Counted from the first letter of the stretch, positions 20,260 through 32,164 are shown. The stretch: 64,000 nt of DNA from Diplonema papillatum (GCA_030068145.1 JAPJBO010000637.1:1-64000), one strand, 5' to 3'. The notes: generated by a model not told the origin, from the letters alone. Made by a program: numbers and translations.

Positions 20260-23200
20260 AGTTCGGGTGATGCAGGCTTCACCTGGCTGCTTCACCTGGC
20301 TGCTTCACCTGGAGCTTTTTTTAGGGTATGAACGAAGCATCATCAAGAAGTTCTACAGCTACTCACATTGTGGCTTTTTCTGGATAAATTACAGTGCGTC
20401 AGTGGCTCAAGACCCAGGCACAACATTGCCGGCATGTGTGCATACTGTCGGCTTCCTGCTCATGGGGGACCAAGGCAGGTACTCTCACACCTCAAACATA
20501 GATCAACAGTTTTTTACCCCTGCCGTACTTGCGTTCTACCTAATTACACCGCAGAGAGTCACCGCGTATTCTAATTTCCAACGATTCAGGCAGGGGGGGC
20601 TGAAGGAAGGGTGGAGGGCTGCGCCCTTTGTCCACAGCAGTTGGGTCTTCATGGTGTGGGACGTGCCCAACTTCGGAGGCAGTAGCGTTCTGGTACAAAA
20701 TGCAGGAGACGGCAAGCTCGGGATGAAAATGAAGGGTATGGTATTGGATGAACTGGATGGGTCACCAAAGAACATAGCGTTGATGCCATTTGTTGGAATG
20801 AAGCTGACACACGTGAACAATTCAGCAGTGAGAAATGAACACGAGGCTTTGTTGGCCATGTCTCGTTCCACGAACGGTATTACGCTAACATTCGACGACG
20901 TTTCACCTGCACTCGGAAGTCCCAGACTTCAATATGTATCCACTGGGTTCAAAACAAATGTCTCGGTGCCGAAGGGTGTTACCGGGGACATAGGCTGCGT
21001 GTTCGAAGAGAACCTCCTCCAAAGAGTGATACCCGGGTCAAACGCCGAGCTCCACGGGCTCTCCGGCTACGTTGGTCGCACCGTAACGCATGTTAATGGC
21101 ATACCCGTGGCTGATTTGGACGACATTTGTAAGGCCGCAGCTTCGTTCCCCGCAGAAGTGTCACTCACATTTCACATGCCAGCACCGCTGTACGCATCCC
21201 CCCCAACATCACCGAGTAATGTTCGCACTGCTTCGACTATTCGGTTCCAAAAAACTCCCATTGCCAGCATCTCCCCAATGCGTGGGCCTGCGCCAGTCCG
21301 GCGAAGCGAACCGCAACTCCGCAAAGACACGGAAGGAAAGCGTGGCTACCAGTTCCGAATATCTCCGCCTCGCCCTGGGCGCCCGCCCACCAGGATCAAT
21401 CCACCTTCCCCGTCGCAGCAACTTCAGGGGGGTTCAAGAATAGACACACCGTACGCCCGGAAGGGTGTCGGCGACGAGTCTCCGCGATCCACAAAGAGCG
21501 CTGGCTGCCAGACAAGTGTCCCACGTCTTCGATACCCGCCGAAAATGTCGCAAAACCTTCCGATTGAACCGTACACTGACAAGCCGGTGCCCGATCGCCC
21601 GTCCCAGCCTCAGCCATGCGCTTCGTCCCCTGCCGACGGTCGTCAACAGAGACAACTTCTCCTTCCAAATTCGAGAGGCCCTCCGGAACCGCCGACGACC
21701 CCAGTAGCCAAGACCACATCCAACGAAAACGTTGCAAAGCAGCCGCTCTGGGAAGCCCCGTCTCATCCCTCGGATGTTGCATCAGATCCCTTCCCCATGC
21801 AATCACGCAACGAGAAGCTATCGTCGAATATCACCTGTCAGCAAACTCAACCCGATCTGGCGCAGAACCACAGTGCAGCACAATATCAGACGTCATCCGA
21901 GTACCGCGGGCGGCCCACGCTGGACCAGTCGAGCTCGACTTTTCATGAAGCCGGCGTGTTGCCGTCCGTTTCGAAGAAGGCAACCGTTTTCTCGGTGAAG
22001 TCGGATGCCGTATCTGGAGATCAGAAGTCGTCACAACTGCAGCCCGCAGCTGGGCCAAATGGCCAAGACCTCCTCCAGCGCCAGCCCCCAACGTTGTCTG
22101 CACACCGTCCGCCGACGGACGTAAACAGCCCGCCTTCCCCACAAATCCAACCTCCATTCTTGCAGCCACACAGCCAGCCACCGCACCAGCTGCCCCCCGA
22201 GCATCCGCGCGACCCCGGACCGGCGGCACGCGTGCACAGCCAACGTCAGCAGCAGCAAGCTTCGCAGAACTTACAACAGTATTTCACCCCAGGCCAAGCC
22301 AGCCTGGATCTTCACACCCAGCACCTTCAAACCCACGGTCAGCCCTCACATCCACTTGTTCACGAAAACAGTTTCGCGCATTCTCACTACCACGCTTCGC
22401 CATCCTCTCCACTCGCATCCCCACGGTTCAGGGGCGACCTACGAGATAACGCAGCTGACCACAACACCGCAAAGTTCAAGCTTGCAGCAGGGATGGTTCC
22501 TTACGAAAGGGCACAAATGGCACAGTACGAGCTGATTATCAATAAAGCCCCACAAGAGCCCTTGGGCCTCAGTTTGGCTGGCATGAACCTGCATGCTGTG
22601 GCTGAGAGCAGTGCCGGTCACCGGGCGCAAGCCGAACGGTTCATTGGAATGAAGATTACCCACGTGGAAGGCGATCCCATATCGAACGTCTTCCCTTTGA
22701 CAAATCGATCACTTGGAAACAGTCGAGTCACCATTCGATTTGCGCACCCCTCCGTAGAACTTGACGAGGCGGTAGTCGACAAGGCTCCTGGGGAGCCATT
22801 GGGCCTTCACTTGGAGGACACTCAAATTACGCACATCGCCGAAGATTCTCCGGCTGATCTCTGCGGACTCGACCAGTTCATCGGTCGCGAGCTGACGCAT
22901 ATTAACAACTTTCCGGTCACCAGTCCCTCCGAAGTTCAGGAAGTGGTCCGTGAGGCAGATGCACGTGTGCCTGCCGGTCGGTATTCCACCTTGCACCTAC
23001 GCTTCGATCCCACCGAAGCACCGAATGAGCTCCCTCCGCCGGGGACGCAAGTCGTCGCGAACGGCTTAACCGGAGCCACGGTTCCCAATGGAGCCGTCGG
23101 GACTCTAATGGGACCGAATCTCCTACAAGGGGAATGGGTCGCGGTCGTCGAGTTCCCCCCACCGGTCGGGCAGATCAACATGCGGTACTCGAACCTCGTC

Positions 23201-23689
23201 CCTGCTGACGCCGGCCGGCCCGCTCGGTCTCCTGCTGCCCTTGCGCTGTCCCAGGCTCCTTTGCAAGGCTTTGCGCACCCCAACCTCCCCTTCGTGTTAC
23301 GGCACAACCCAACGGCCAACGCACACTATGGTCAATCACCGAGTGCTTCTCCCGGGCCCAAGTTCAGCTCTCAACAAGGACCGGATCATTATTACCCACA
23401 CCAGCTGGGCACTTCACCCCGGGCTATCCCAATTTCACACGCGCATTCGTTTGACACCCTGCCAGGTGTCCCTGCATCCCAGGCCTTCCGAAGCGCTTCG
23501 CTCAATGCTTCGCGACAAGGCTTCTCTTTCAACCCCGGAGCCTCGTACAAAACCGCTCAACTTGGGGCTTCGGGTAAAGGTCCTGTATCGCAAGTCGATC
23601 CCGCGGAGAATGCACCTGTCTTCGACACGCCGGTGCAAGATGCCATACGTCCAGATCAACACCCGTCGTTCTATCATGGCTACATCTGA
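20195..23689 (+). CDS. Multi-PDZ-repeat, proline-rich scaffold-like protein
   Basis: The open frame is 1,164 codons, but the first 65 bases are inside a SINE-like repeat and residues 1-150 look non-coding. The credible start is the ATG at 20651 (MVWDVPNFGG) or an unseen upstream exon. PDZ-like repeats lie at about residues 165-235, 255-331, 778-853 and 857-950. Each carries a core like FVGMKLTHVNN, YVGRTVTHVNG, FIGMKITHVEG or FIGRELTHINN. Between them are about 440 residues rich in Pro, Ser and Gln with no domain. Residues 947-1003 read GTQVVANGLTG, NGAVGTLMG and RYSNLVPAD, a small SH3-like beta module found in protist proteins. PDZ repeats bind C-terminal peptides of partners, so a scaffold role is likely; location is unknown. 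No signal peptide or membrane segment was seen. Confidence 0.8.
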   Translation: MRCSPRNTGKSGFSGGRKRSTKVRVMQASPGCFTWLLHLELFLGYERSIIKKFYSYSHCGFFWINYSASVAQDPGTTLPACVHTVGFLLMGDQGRYSHTSNIDQQFFTPAVLAFYLITPQRVTAYSNFQRFRQGGLKEGWRAAPFVHSSWVFMVWDVPNFGGSSVLVQNAGDGKLGMKMKGMVLDELDGSPKNIALMPFVGMKLTHVNNSAVRNEHEALLAMSRSTNGITLTFDDVSPALGSPRLQYVSTGFKTNVSVPKGVTGDIGCVFEENLLQRVIPGSNAELHGLSGYVGRTVTHVNGIPVADLDDICKAAASFPAEVSLTFHMPAPLYASPPTSPSNVRTASTIRFQKTPIASISPMRGPAPVRRSEPQLRKDTEGKRGYQFRISPPRPGRPPTRINPPSPSQQLQGGSRIDTPYARKGVGDESPRSTKSAGCQTSVPRLRYPPKMSQNLPIEPYTDKPVPDRPSQPQPCASSPADGRQQRQLLLPNSRGPPEPPTTPVAKTTSNENVAKQPLWEAPSHPSDVASDPFPMQSRNEKLSSNITCQQTQPDLAQNHSAAQYQTSSEYRGRPTLDQSSSTFHEAGVLPSVSKKATVFSVKSDAVSGDQKSSQLQPAAGPNGQDLLQRQPPTLSAHRPPTDVNSPPSPQIQPPFLQPHSQPPHQLPPEHPRDPGPAARVHSQRQQQQASQNLQQYFTPGQASLDLHTQHLQTHGQPSHPLVHENSFAHSHYHASPSSPLASPRFRGDLRDNAADHNTAKFKLAAGMVPYERAQMAQYELIINKAPQEPLGLSLAGMNLHAVAESSAGHRAQAERFIGMKITHVEGDPISNVFPLTNRSLGNSRVTIRFAHPSVELDEAVVDKAPGEPLGLHLEDTQITHIAEDSPADLCGLDQFIGRELTHINNFPVTSPSEVQEVVREADARVPAGRYSTLHLRFDPTEAPNELPPPGTQVVANGLTGATVPNGAVGTLMGPNLLQGEWVAVVEFPPPVGQINMRYSNLVPADAGRPARSPAALALSQAPLQGFAHPNLPFVLRHNPTANAHYGQSPSASPGPKFSSQQGPDHYYPHQLGTSPRAIPISHAHSFDTLPGVPASQAFRSASLNASRQGFSFNPGASYKTAQLGASGKGPVSQVDPAENAPVFDTPVQDAIRPDQHPSFYHGYI

Positions 23690-24395
23690 ATGTATTGGAA
23701 CATTCAAGGACCATCAAGTGTCTCTTCTGCGCTTGCTAGTGCACACAGGCCTTCGAAGGAATGGCCACCAGACGGTGTAGACACCCTGCATGACGCAGCG
23801 ATACTACTACGCAATGCGCACGTAGTATTCCGCCGCTGGCTGGCAAGCACCACATGCCACTTCGTTTGACCGCAACTCAATCAACAAAAATGACATCTAA
23901 TGCATAGTCTGGTAGTTGGTCAGTCGCAATTTGCAAATAAGAACAAAAGGAGGAATGCTTGCATGCACGCGTGGTGTGCCGGTTCTGGTGACAGCGAAAG
24001 CGAAACAAACCATGTGAATTCTTCGCAATCCATTGGCCAGAAACTGGAGCTTCCGAAAGTTCTCGTGTTGGTAATTCTGCCACTCGACCCGTGTACCGCC
24101 TCCCATCCCTTTCACTGTTAGATCTGTGGCTGCCTCATTCGTTTGTCTACTACTCTTAACATGTTGCACTGCAACACCGGCTGTTATTGTCCATATCATG
24201 ATTGCCGCTTAGAGCTCTTCGATACTTTTGACACATTTCGTTCTTTTCCTCGTTCTTTGTCTCAGCACGCCGCGAACGTGCTCACCAGTACTACGCGCCA
24301 GTTTGTTCTGAGCAGGCATGGCGAACTTTGCGATATTTTTTGCCTCTATTTGGCCGCATTCCGAAAAAGCAATTTAGTAGAGCAATCCACAGGAA
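23690..24395. other. Intergenic between PDZ and secreted-protein genes
   Basis: No gene seen. Ordinary composition, no strong repeats. Confidence 0.6.
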
Positions 24396-25046
24396 ATGCC
24401 TCTTTCTGTTTCAAGCATGTTGCCGGCCGTTCTGTGCGGGATAGCTGTTCTCGCGGATAGTAGCGCGGACATGTTTAAAGGCGAATGGCTGGTCAGCCAG
24501 TGGGATCCGAGAAGGCCTTTTCCAGATGCTGAGGTCGATGTGGAAAGCCTGACGTCGAACTGGAAGAGACTAGAAGGCATTCTGGAGGCAAACGAGACGC
24601 AATTTGAAGGCGTGTTGCTCGGCAAGTACTGGCCGACGAAGAGAGGAGGTGACGATGAGGCCGGCGCGGGTGTGAAGGTAGAGTCCGATGCGACCGGGAA
24701 CGGCATCGTGCTGTCTTTGGAGGATGCAGAGAACGAAGGAGAGTGGCTGACGGTGAAGATTGAACCGACCTTCTTAGGCAACGCACGGGCCTCCGCAATG
24801 CCCTACACCGCCCCAAGCGGCAAAGGTGGACTGGCTCACTTCTTCGAGCTCTCCAAGGACGCCTACTACCTGACTCTCGTTCCTTCCCAACCCAGCACTC
24901 CTGCTACATCCTTCCTCTTCCGCCGAAAGCCCGCGCCGGCATCCATCTTTGACGATTGGCGTATGCAATATTTCAAAAGCGCAGTGAACATCACGAGGTT
25001 CTCTGAAGGTCAATTCCCGAGAAAGACTTCAGTGTGTCAATCCTAG
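24396..25046 (+). CDS. Putative secreted/ER protein, family unknown
   Basis: 216 codons from the ATG at 24396, with a second ATG at 24417. The start has a hydrophobic stretch (MLPAVLCGIAVLADSSA) fitting a cleavable signal peptide, followed by DMFKGEWLVSQWDP. The body alternates beta-type segments (VKVESDATGNGIVLSL, GEWLTVKIEP, AYYLTLVPSQP, SFLFRRKP) and looks like a small secreted or luminal beta-rich domain. No family is recognised. The last dozen residues may be intronic: a possible donor (GAAG|GTCAAT) lies near 25010, so the gene may continue. Confidence 0.55.
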   Translation: MPLSVSSMLPAVLCGIAVLADSSADMFKGEWLVSQWDPRRPFPDAEVDVESLTSNWKRLEGILEANETQFEGVLLGKYWPTKRGGDDEAGAGVKVESDATGNGIVLSLEDAENEGEWLTVKIEPTFLGNARASAMPYTAPSGKGGLAHFFELSKDAYYLTLVPSQPSTPATSFLFRRKPAPASIFDDWRMQYFKSAVNITRFSEGQFPRKTSVCQS

Positions 25047-26876
25047 AGATCGCCCTGACCTGTTAGCCAACTGTACCCCGCAAATCGATATGGGAAAACA
25101 ACGACTCTCGCACCACGAACCATTCTGGCCACGCGACGACGTCCCGACTTTGTATCCAACAAGGTGCTGTTGTGGAGCGAGCACTGTCTACCAACACACT
25201 ACCACAGCGCTGTTCGTCCTCATAGGTATCGGCTTTGCCTGTGCCAAGTTTGCCACGTCGCGACTGACTGGGTATGTGCTCTTCTGTGAAGATTCGTGCC
25301 GCCCGACGGAAACGCGAAATCGTTCTTATGCTTGTATTCCGCTCCAAGATCTCATGACTATCAACCACATTCAACTCGGCCTCCAAGCGCAGCTACTCCT
25401 CGACGGCGCGCAATATTGTCCGACTCTAAATCTTGGCACGAGCACCGCCAACAAACGTTGTCGTGTCGAGAAGAAGTACAGCCCACCACCGAATCTCAGC
25501 GGATGGAGGAAATCATAGCTTCAGAGCACTTCCACCGGAATAAAGAGGGGCGAAGAGCCTGTGGGTCGCGTTACCAAAGTGTGACGCTTTGCAGCTTGCC
25601 ATCGTTGCGCAAAAGCGCTTGTCACAGCCGGACTGGACAACATTTTCAGCGTGCTTTATTGTTACTGTTGTAGTGCCTGGGAGCTCGCGTCTCGAAGCCT
25701 TACGCTGCCCTGCAATTGCACTGGCATGGGCCAATCAACGTCTTCTTGCCCTCTTCTCCTCCTAGGGTCAAGCCTCAAGGTCCTACAGAACTGCCTGAGG
25801 CTAACCACAAAATATGCACACAGGCGCGGCAATGTGCGTGCGTGGCATGACGAACGGAAGCAGAAGCTGGCTCAGAAGGAGAAGGCGAACGCCGTCGCGA
25901 GGCGATTGACCGCGCCTCTTCGGAAGCGGAAGTAAAGCTCCCGTTGCTGAAATGCGGCTGGCCGCCGCATGCCGCTTTAACATACGCCACTATGCAAACT
26001 GCGCCAGCTGCATATCTTCGGGGACGTATCGGCAAGCAGCATCTCAATGGATACCATCAACGTCTCCGTAGAGCGGCACTTGCAAGGTCCAGCGGCACTA
26101 TGCGCGAATAATTGTGCAAACGCTGTGCGCCACCTTCGTATACCAGCCAATAGCACTCTTCGTCGACTTATGGGAAGCCCCGCCGTCGTCCCCCTCCTGG
26201 ATTCTGTCATGACCAGTTGCCTCACCACCAGCCGGCAATTCTAAGTCAGCTCATTCTAACATTGCCAACGACTAATCGACCCCACTTTGCAAGCAAATGA
26301 GGGTTCTGCGAAAATCATGGTTCACAAGCTTCCCGTCTTAGTAAAAGGTGGCCCGAATGGTAAATGGAACTCATTGAGCTACCTGCGGGTTCCTTCACAC
26401 GAAAAGCGAACTTTCACCCCTGAAGTGTCCAAAATGCGGCGTCTGGAGCTGGCAGACAAGCTTTGAGATTTCGTCGCGAGGTGACCCCTCGCCCGCTAAA
26501 ATGCCCTCTTTCAGGCCCTCACCCCCTCGCCATTTTTTTTCGCGTCAAAGTTCCTGTTCTGGCCCTCGGCTCCCTTTGTAAAAAGGTTGAGCTCTGGGCC
26601 GGTGCGGGAGCTTCCCGGCGCGGAGAAGAATGGAGATGGAGGTGTTGTGCTCAGGAGCAAGGGTATCAGGTGGGCGCGTTGTTGCCAGGTGACTGTTGCT
26701 CTCTCAACAGAACACCGCTCTACCTCAGGCTCGGTACCGTGGAAGGAGAGGTGATGTAGGCACTTTCGCGACACCGCGAACAATGCACGCGCTGCCGAGC
26801 ACCCGCCGCTGCCGGTGCCGCGTCGCTGTAGCGTCCTTGGAATAGCCAATTCGGCCCTTCTCCCACGTCCAGCCTA
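25047..26876. other. Intergenic
   Basis: Only short frames without recognisable domains. No strong repeat. Confidence 0.55.
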
Positions 26877-27290
26877 GGTTGAGCACTGGTATCTTTTGAG
26901 TACCTGAACCACAAGGATTAGCATGCACATTCTCACAGGCTATGTTACTTTATGACGTCGTCGTCGCCTGCCATCGCGTCGTCAAGGTCGAGTGCTTGTG
27001 GACTTCCCGACGGGTTGTCTGCAGTTTCCATTTTGCTCACAGCAGTCTTGGGGCTGATCCAGAGACACCAGCGGCGGCGCTTTTGCTGCCCGGCGGGCGA
27101 TACGAGTGCGCCGACGTCGGTGTTGTATTCGACCCTGAACGATCGCTTCCTCGCCTGGCAAAAGCTTCTGGTACGAACGATCTCCACTCGCAAGGGAATG
27201 TGCCGGCACCCGCCCAGTCGTATCTGCCCTTTCAAAGCAGTCTCCCCGGCTGAGGCACTCCAGGCGTGCTGCCGGTTTCTTTCCACGACT
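26877..27290 (-). mobile_element. Decayed transposon 3' end ('DLDDAMAGDD' family), copy 1
   Basis: On the minus strand a frame runs to a stop at 26945 and ends ALDLDDAMAGDDDVIK. It is followed by about 15 bases and then a conserved terminal motif (GCTAATCCTTGTGGTTCAGG). The same C-terminus plus motif occurs at 48.8 kb and 50.3 kb. Upstream is a basic, Cys-containing stretch. A transposon ORF end is inferred from the repeated association; the superfamily is not recognised. Confidence 0.6.
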
Positions 27291-29326
27291 CAGCCAGGAA
27301 GACACCGGCGCCGACGCCAGCAAAACAAAGAAGATGGATGACAACCCGCCCCAACCACGTCAGGCGATTGGAGACAAAGACCTTGTCCAATGACCAAAGA
27401 CGCTGATACTCTCCTTTCACTGGCGATGCGGCGGGTGATCTCAACTCATTCCTATTCCGGAGGACGAAAGAACGCAAAGCGACCGCGCGAAGACGATGGT
27501 GCGAATGAGCTGAAGTGAGTCGCGACTCGGTAGGCAGTCACCTGAGTGACAAACGCAGACCATCACCCAAGATTCTCTGCATTCTAACCCAAGCTTCTGT
27601 GCAAAGCACCGGAAATATTGCTAAAAAGGAGTAGTAGCCGGACCGCGCGTCGTTCCGTGCGCACGACAGAAAATCACCGTCGTATCTCTTTCCCTGTTCG
27701 CGATCCAACCGCGAGCCGGTAGAAAGGCTATCCCCGTCTCGGCCCGGCCCGACGACTGATTCATCCGTTCACCCATCGATCATGGGCGCAATCATGAAAG
27801 CAGTCGATGTCTCATCATTTCTCACCCCTTCGGCGCCGCGTGGCAGGACAAATTGTGACTCGCGGGGCTAAAGAAAGGTCGCAGTTTCGTCTGTCCTGAC
27901 GTGTCCTAAGACCGCATGACCTATTGTTGGGTGACTATTTTACACAAGCGCCAGCTTTGGAAGAAAATACTCGACGAAGCTGCCAGAAAACGACCGAGAG
28001 ATCCCAAGTGCTGCGACTTCTGAACACGTGTTGAACGGACGTGCGAGGTAGATCATGCGGGTCTACCCAGCAGACACACAAACATAACAGCCTAACGCGG
28101 CGAAGAAGCCCTCATAATTTTTGTCCCAAATTGCCCCATTGTAGCTTGCCTTGCGTGGGCCCCCTATTGAAAATAGTTCTGAGTGAAACAAGCAACACCC
28201 TGTGGTGTAAGCTAAGACCACACTGCTTCGCTTAGTCTGTGCCTTCTCCACTCCCTGCAGGAAAAGCTTCCGTTTCCTCGGGTTGTCCATGGCGTGCCTG
28301 CTGCTGTAGAAAGCAGCACAACCTGCACACACAACTGTGCAACCTCGCACCTAAAAGTTGCTCCTCCCCGTGATTCTTTAGCACGGCTCAGGCGATCCAA
28401 AGAAGGAAAATAGTGCCAGGTCATCCTGCAAGGCTTCCGTGAGCACCGACCCCCGCCGTGCGGATTGACTTCGAAACCAAACCAGGGAGCGTGCTTCGCC
28501 GCTGCCTTTCGCAAGACTCCTGGGAGCAGGCGACGTAAAGAAAGGGAGTCCGGGAGGGAGGGGTCTCAAACCCCACCAAAAAAGGCCAAGGGAGCCTTGC
28601 CAACGAGAAGAGTCCAATGCGTCGCACCATCGTCCTCCTCGGAAGTGGTGGTGGTATCCAATCCGGCGGTGCAGGTAAATCATGGGGGGTATGTTGCATT
28701 TTTTTTTGTGTCTAACAAATGCAATTTGTCAAGAACAAAAACAGATCGATGGCAGCGTACTATCCTCACTCCCGTTAGATGAACAAAACAGGTTGAAGGA
28801 AGTGCGCACAAACAAAAGCAAAATTTGCTAAGCTAATTCATTGTGAACTCGAAAGAGAACGCTGGCAGCGTTTCTGGATGGAGATTGGCCCAACGATCCT
28901 GTTTACTCACACCGACAGGCTAACTTCCCCCGGCACAAACAACAGTCTTTTTGGAGGGAGGCGCGGATTGATTGTTGCCGCCGCTCCTTGCTACCTCAGA
29001 TAGTGTCGGGCAACCTAGTACCAAGAAGTTATGGGTGGACCTGGCACCTGTTTGCCATGTTCAATAGCCCAGGTGGGAGCAAATGGACGGTGCTGGAGGT
29101 CAACCCAGTCAGCGGAGCTTATAAAGAGGTTTTAATCCCGGTTCGATTGACCCGTTCGGTCACAACGCCTATTCCTTCCCTTCGTCTTCCGTGTTCAGAA
29201 AGGCTTGATCCGGAAAGATTCAACCACAGAGCAGAGCGTTCGGCGAACACCTGCAAACGCTACGTGGCTTCTCTGCCAGACAGCTCCGCTTAAAAATTCC
29301 ACATAAAAATACAAAACCGTCTGCAG
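27291..29326. other. Intergenic with a dispersed repeat at 27985-28090
   Basis: No gene seen. Bases about 27985-28090 (AACACGTGTTGAACGGACG, ATGCGGGTCTACCCA) have a close relative at 41262-41365. Confidence 0.6.
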
Positions 29327-29389
29327 GCCAAACCTCGGGAAGGTCGCAGTTGGCACACGCCGCGCGCGTTTCTGAACAGATACGGTGGC

Positions 29390-30499
29390 ATGTACACGAA
29401 ATCGCACAAGCCAGGGACGATGCGTGATCGGATGCCTCCGTACATGGTCCGGAACACCATGGCGTACCACCAGACCGAGCCGCCCGAGTACACGTATTTC
29501 GACTTCGTCGAGCGAAACGACCTGGTCGCCGACCGCAAGCAGCTCGTTGCGGAGGAGCACTTCGTCCCCGAGCAGAACAAGAAGATGTACGAGGCCTGGA
29601 AGATCGAAAACAAGGAAACCGTCGCGCGAGACCACGCCGGCAAGTACGTCGTCGCGACGTGGAAAATCGACGGGAAAACCGGCACCGGCGGCGAAGGCGG
29701 GATCGTGGCCGGATACACCCCGGCCGAGTTCGCCACGGTGCACGTGGAGCTCGACTTCAACACGTGGATTGATTACATCCCGAAGGGCTTCGGCCAAGCC
29801 ACGCCGACTGAGGACGACTTGCGGAAGGCCGAGTGGTTCAACGACACGGACTTCGACGACATGGACGGGATCAAGGACTGGCTGAACTTCAGCGACCGCC
29901 CCTCGTGGCACCACACGCGGGCCACGACGCCCGTGTCGAGGAACTTGCTCAAACCGGCGGCGACCGGCGACGAGGCGGCTGCGAGCTGCGAGCGGGAGCG
30001 CATCCCGATGCCCGCCGTCAAAAAGTTCCTGACGTTCAACACGTACTTCGGATACGGCTCCGAGCAGTTCTCCCCTTGGTTCATGAACAGACCAGAGGGC
30101 GTGAGCCACGTGGAAGACCACGCGTTCTTCCAGCCGAAGATGGAGTACGCTCGTCTGGGGTACGCCCGACAGATCGTATCGGAGACGTTGTACATGCGGG
30201 ATCCCAAGAAGAGGCGTTCCCACAAGCAGTTCACCTTCATGAGGGAGCTTGACCGCGACCTCTGCACGATCAGCAAAGTGGACCCGGCCGGTAAGGAGCT
30301 GTGGCTGGTCCCGCCGTCCCGCCTCGCGTACTACACCAGCAGGCGCTTCAACATCCGCACCAAGCTGCAGCAGCTGAAGAACATCGGCGACTTCGCGTCG
30401 ATCAGCACCTCGATGAACACGAACCCCAACGGTCCCCGGTACGGCGGCAAGAAGGTCCAGCGCCTGGCTGCGCGGCCGCTGAAGGTGCAGATTCACTGA
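29390..30499 (+). CDS. Conserved-looking protein of unknown function
   Basis: 369 codons, strongly GC-biased at third positions and with clean protein-like composition, so very probably a real exon. The ATG at 29390 is the first Met, but the frame is open further upstream. After a possible acceptor (CTGCAG, ending 29326) it reads AKPREGRSWHTPRAFLNRYG, which looks like true coding sequence, so the gene probably has an earlier exon. The product is hydrophilic, rich in Tyr, Trp, Phe, Arg and Lys, with no membrane segment. It contains YFDFVERNDLVADRKQ, FNTYFGYGSEQFSPWFMNRP and a basic tail PRYGGKKVQRLAARPLKVQI. The basic ends and aromatic richness would suit a mitochondrial ribosome or respiratory-complex subunit, but that is only a guess; no family is recognised. 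Confidence 0.75.
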   Translation: MYTKSHKPGTMRDRMPPYMVRNTMAYHQTEPPEYTYFDFVERNDLVADRKQLVAEEHFVPEQNKKMYEAWKIENKETVARDHAGKYVVATWKIDGKTGTGGEGGIVAGYTPAEFATVHVELDFNTWIDYIPKGFGQATPTEDDLRKAEWFNDTDFDDMDGIKDWLNFSDRPSWHHTRATTPVSRNLLKPAATGDEAAASCERERIPMPAVKKFLTFNTYFGYGSEQFSPWFMNRPEGVSHVEDHAFFQPKMEYARLGYARQIVSETLYMRDPKKRRSHKQFTFMRELDRDLCTISKVDPAGKELWLVPPSRLAYYTSRRFNIRTKLQQLKNIGDFASISTSMNTNPNGPRYGGKKVQRLAARPLKVQIH

Positions 30500-32164
30500 G
30501 AAACGCTTGCGTTTCCCGACGTGTGACCTCGCCTTTCGCACTTTCGCAGCCGGTGCGCCAACCCGCAGGTGCCCGCGGCGGCGCACACCGGTCTCCAGAC
30601 CCCCAGCTAAGCGTGTGGACTTGCTGAGAAACGCTGGGGGTTCGAAGTGTAGCTCGCTTTCCGCACTTACTGCCAGTATACCAACCGCAGCAGTACCCGA
30701 AGAAAAACAGCCACAGAATACCGGAAAACTTGCTCTAGATCGCTGCAGGTTGAAAAGTCGGCCAGAAAACGTCCCACCAAACAGTCGGGGACCACTGGGG
30801 ACCCCCGTCGATCAGCACTTCGATGATCACCGAACGGCGAGGCGCACACACGGGTCTTGGTTCCGGATACACTGGCATTCCAGATGTTCCTGGTCGGCTG
30901 CAGACCAGTCGTAAACTATATCGTTCATCGACAAGTTGATCCGATTCTCGGCCGTTCTGCTGACAGCTCGTTGGACGACGCCATTCGGCATTCATCGTCT
31001 CAAGACCCAGCTAAGCGTGTGGATTTGTGTCCGTCCCACAAATCCGCCAGGCCGTGGACACGCCATACGGGGGGGAAGAATCTGTTGTGTGGAGAAGGGG
31101 GGGGACACTGTGATAATCGTCGTTGGGCACCTCGGCCTGTCTCGCACCACGTGCACTGATGCTTGCTTACCGAACCAAGAAGAGAGGAAGAGGAAGCGTG
31201 GTATGAGAAAGTAGAACAGGCTTCACCCACCCAGGCCACCCACATGGTGCCTGGGGTAATCTGTGCGTCTTTGCCCTACATTGCCGGCGACTATTCCCAT
31301 CGTAAACTGCAGCTGGGTACTTCTCCGGGTTGTGCCTTCGACGAACCTGGTGGCTTCGGATGGGTCTACACGTGATGACCGATACAACATACGGCGGTCG
31401 GAAGGCCACCAGCGCTCGTAGCAGATCGACGGCGAGAAGTGCTCCTTCCATCGAGCTAGAAAACTTACGGCAGAAAGTTCGGCCTCTCATGTATCTACCT
31501 AAGAAACCTTCACCTGTGGCGTAGGAGTACGGACGACCCCGACAGTCCCTATCAAGTGGCAAAAGGCACAACACCCCCCCTCCACGTCCCCCCTTTTGTG
31601 GGGTTTCGCTGGAGCAGCTTGACTTTGGCGTACTTTCCTTGAGCAGTATCTGTTTCAGAACGTTCGTGCTCACGCTTTTTTTCTGCTTTCAGCTGACAGC
31701 CAGCACTGGCTCGAGGAAGTGGATTCCATCCACAGCGCCAGGTCAACATTCCTGGAGGTAGTGAGAGTGGCGCGTTCGCATCGACCTTTGGTGCTGCATC
31801 CAACTGCAGAGCGATATTTACCCCCACACAAAGGGAACCTAGAAGCATGCTTGTTGCTTTCGTTTCCTGCTGCTGCACGCTGAGTGATGCGGTTGTGTGC
31901 GTAGATTTTGTCCCGTACGACACCGCGCTGGCTTGGGCATCAAGGTTCAACGGTGCGTGGCCACACACAAACGGCGATCTCCACAGCTCGCAAGAGGAGG
32001 TAACATCGCGCAGCTCGCAAGCGGAGTTAGCATCGCCCAGCTGAACGTACGCGTGCCTTCGCCGGGGGGGCAGCATTTTCTAGCTGAGATACCTCCAGCA
32101 CTGCTGCCCTCGTGATAGTGTTGGTGGCACACAGTACTTGACCAAGTGCCTACCAATTGGGTCT
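30500..32164. other. Intergenic with degenerate copies of the gene's 3' end
   Basis: The segment after the stop (CTGAGAAACGCTTGCGTTTC, 30497) recurs diverged at 30624. A stretch near 30804 (GTCGATCAGCACTTCGATGA) resembles the coding region at 30398. These look like decayed local duplications of the upstream gene. Nothing else was recognised. Confidence 0.5.

Noticed and set aside
29195-30586. 463-codon minus-strand frame opposite the gene at 29.4-30.5 kb
   Set aside because: It is the antisense shadow of a GC-rich gene. Its Arg/Val/His-rich composition and lack of any domain fit an artefact.
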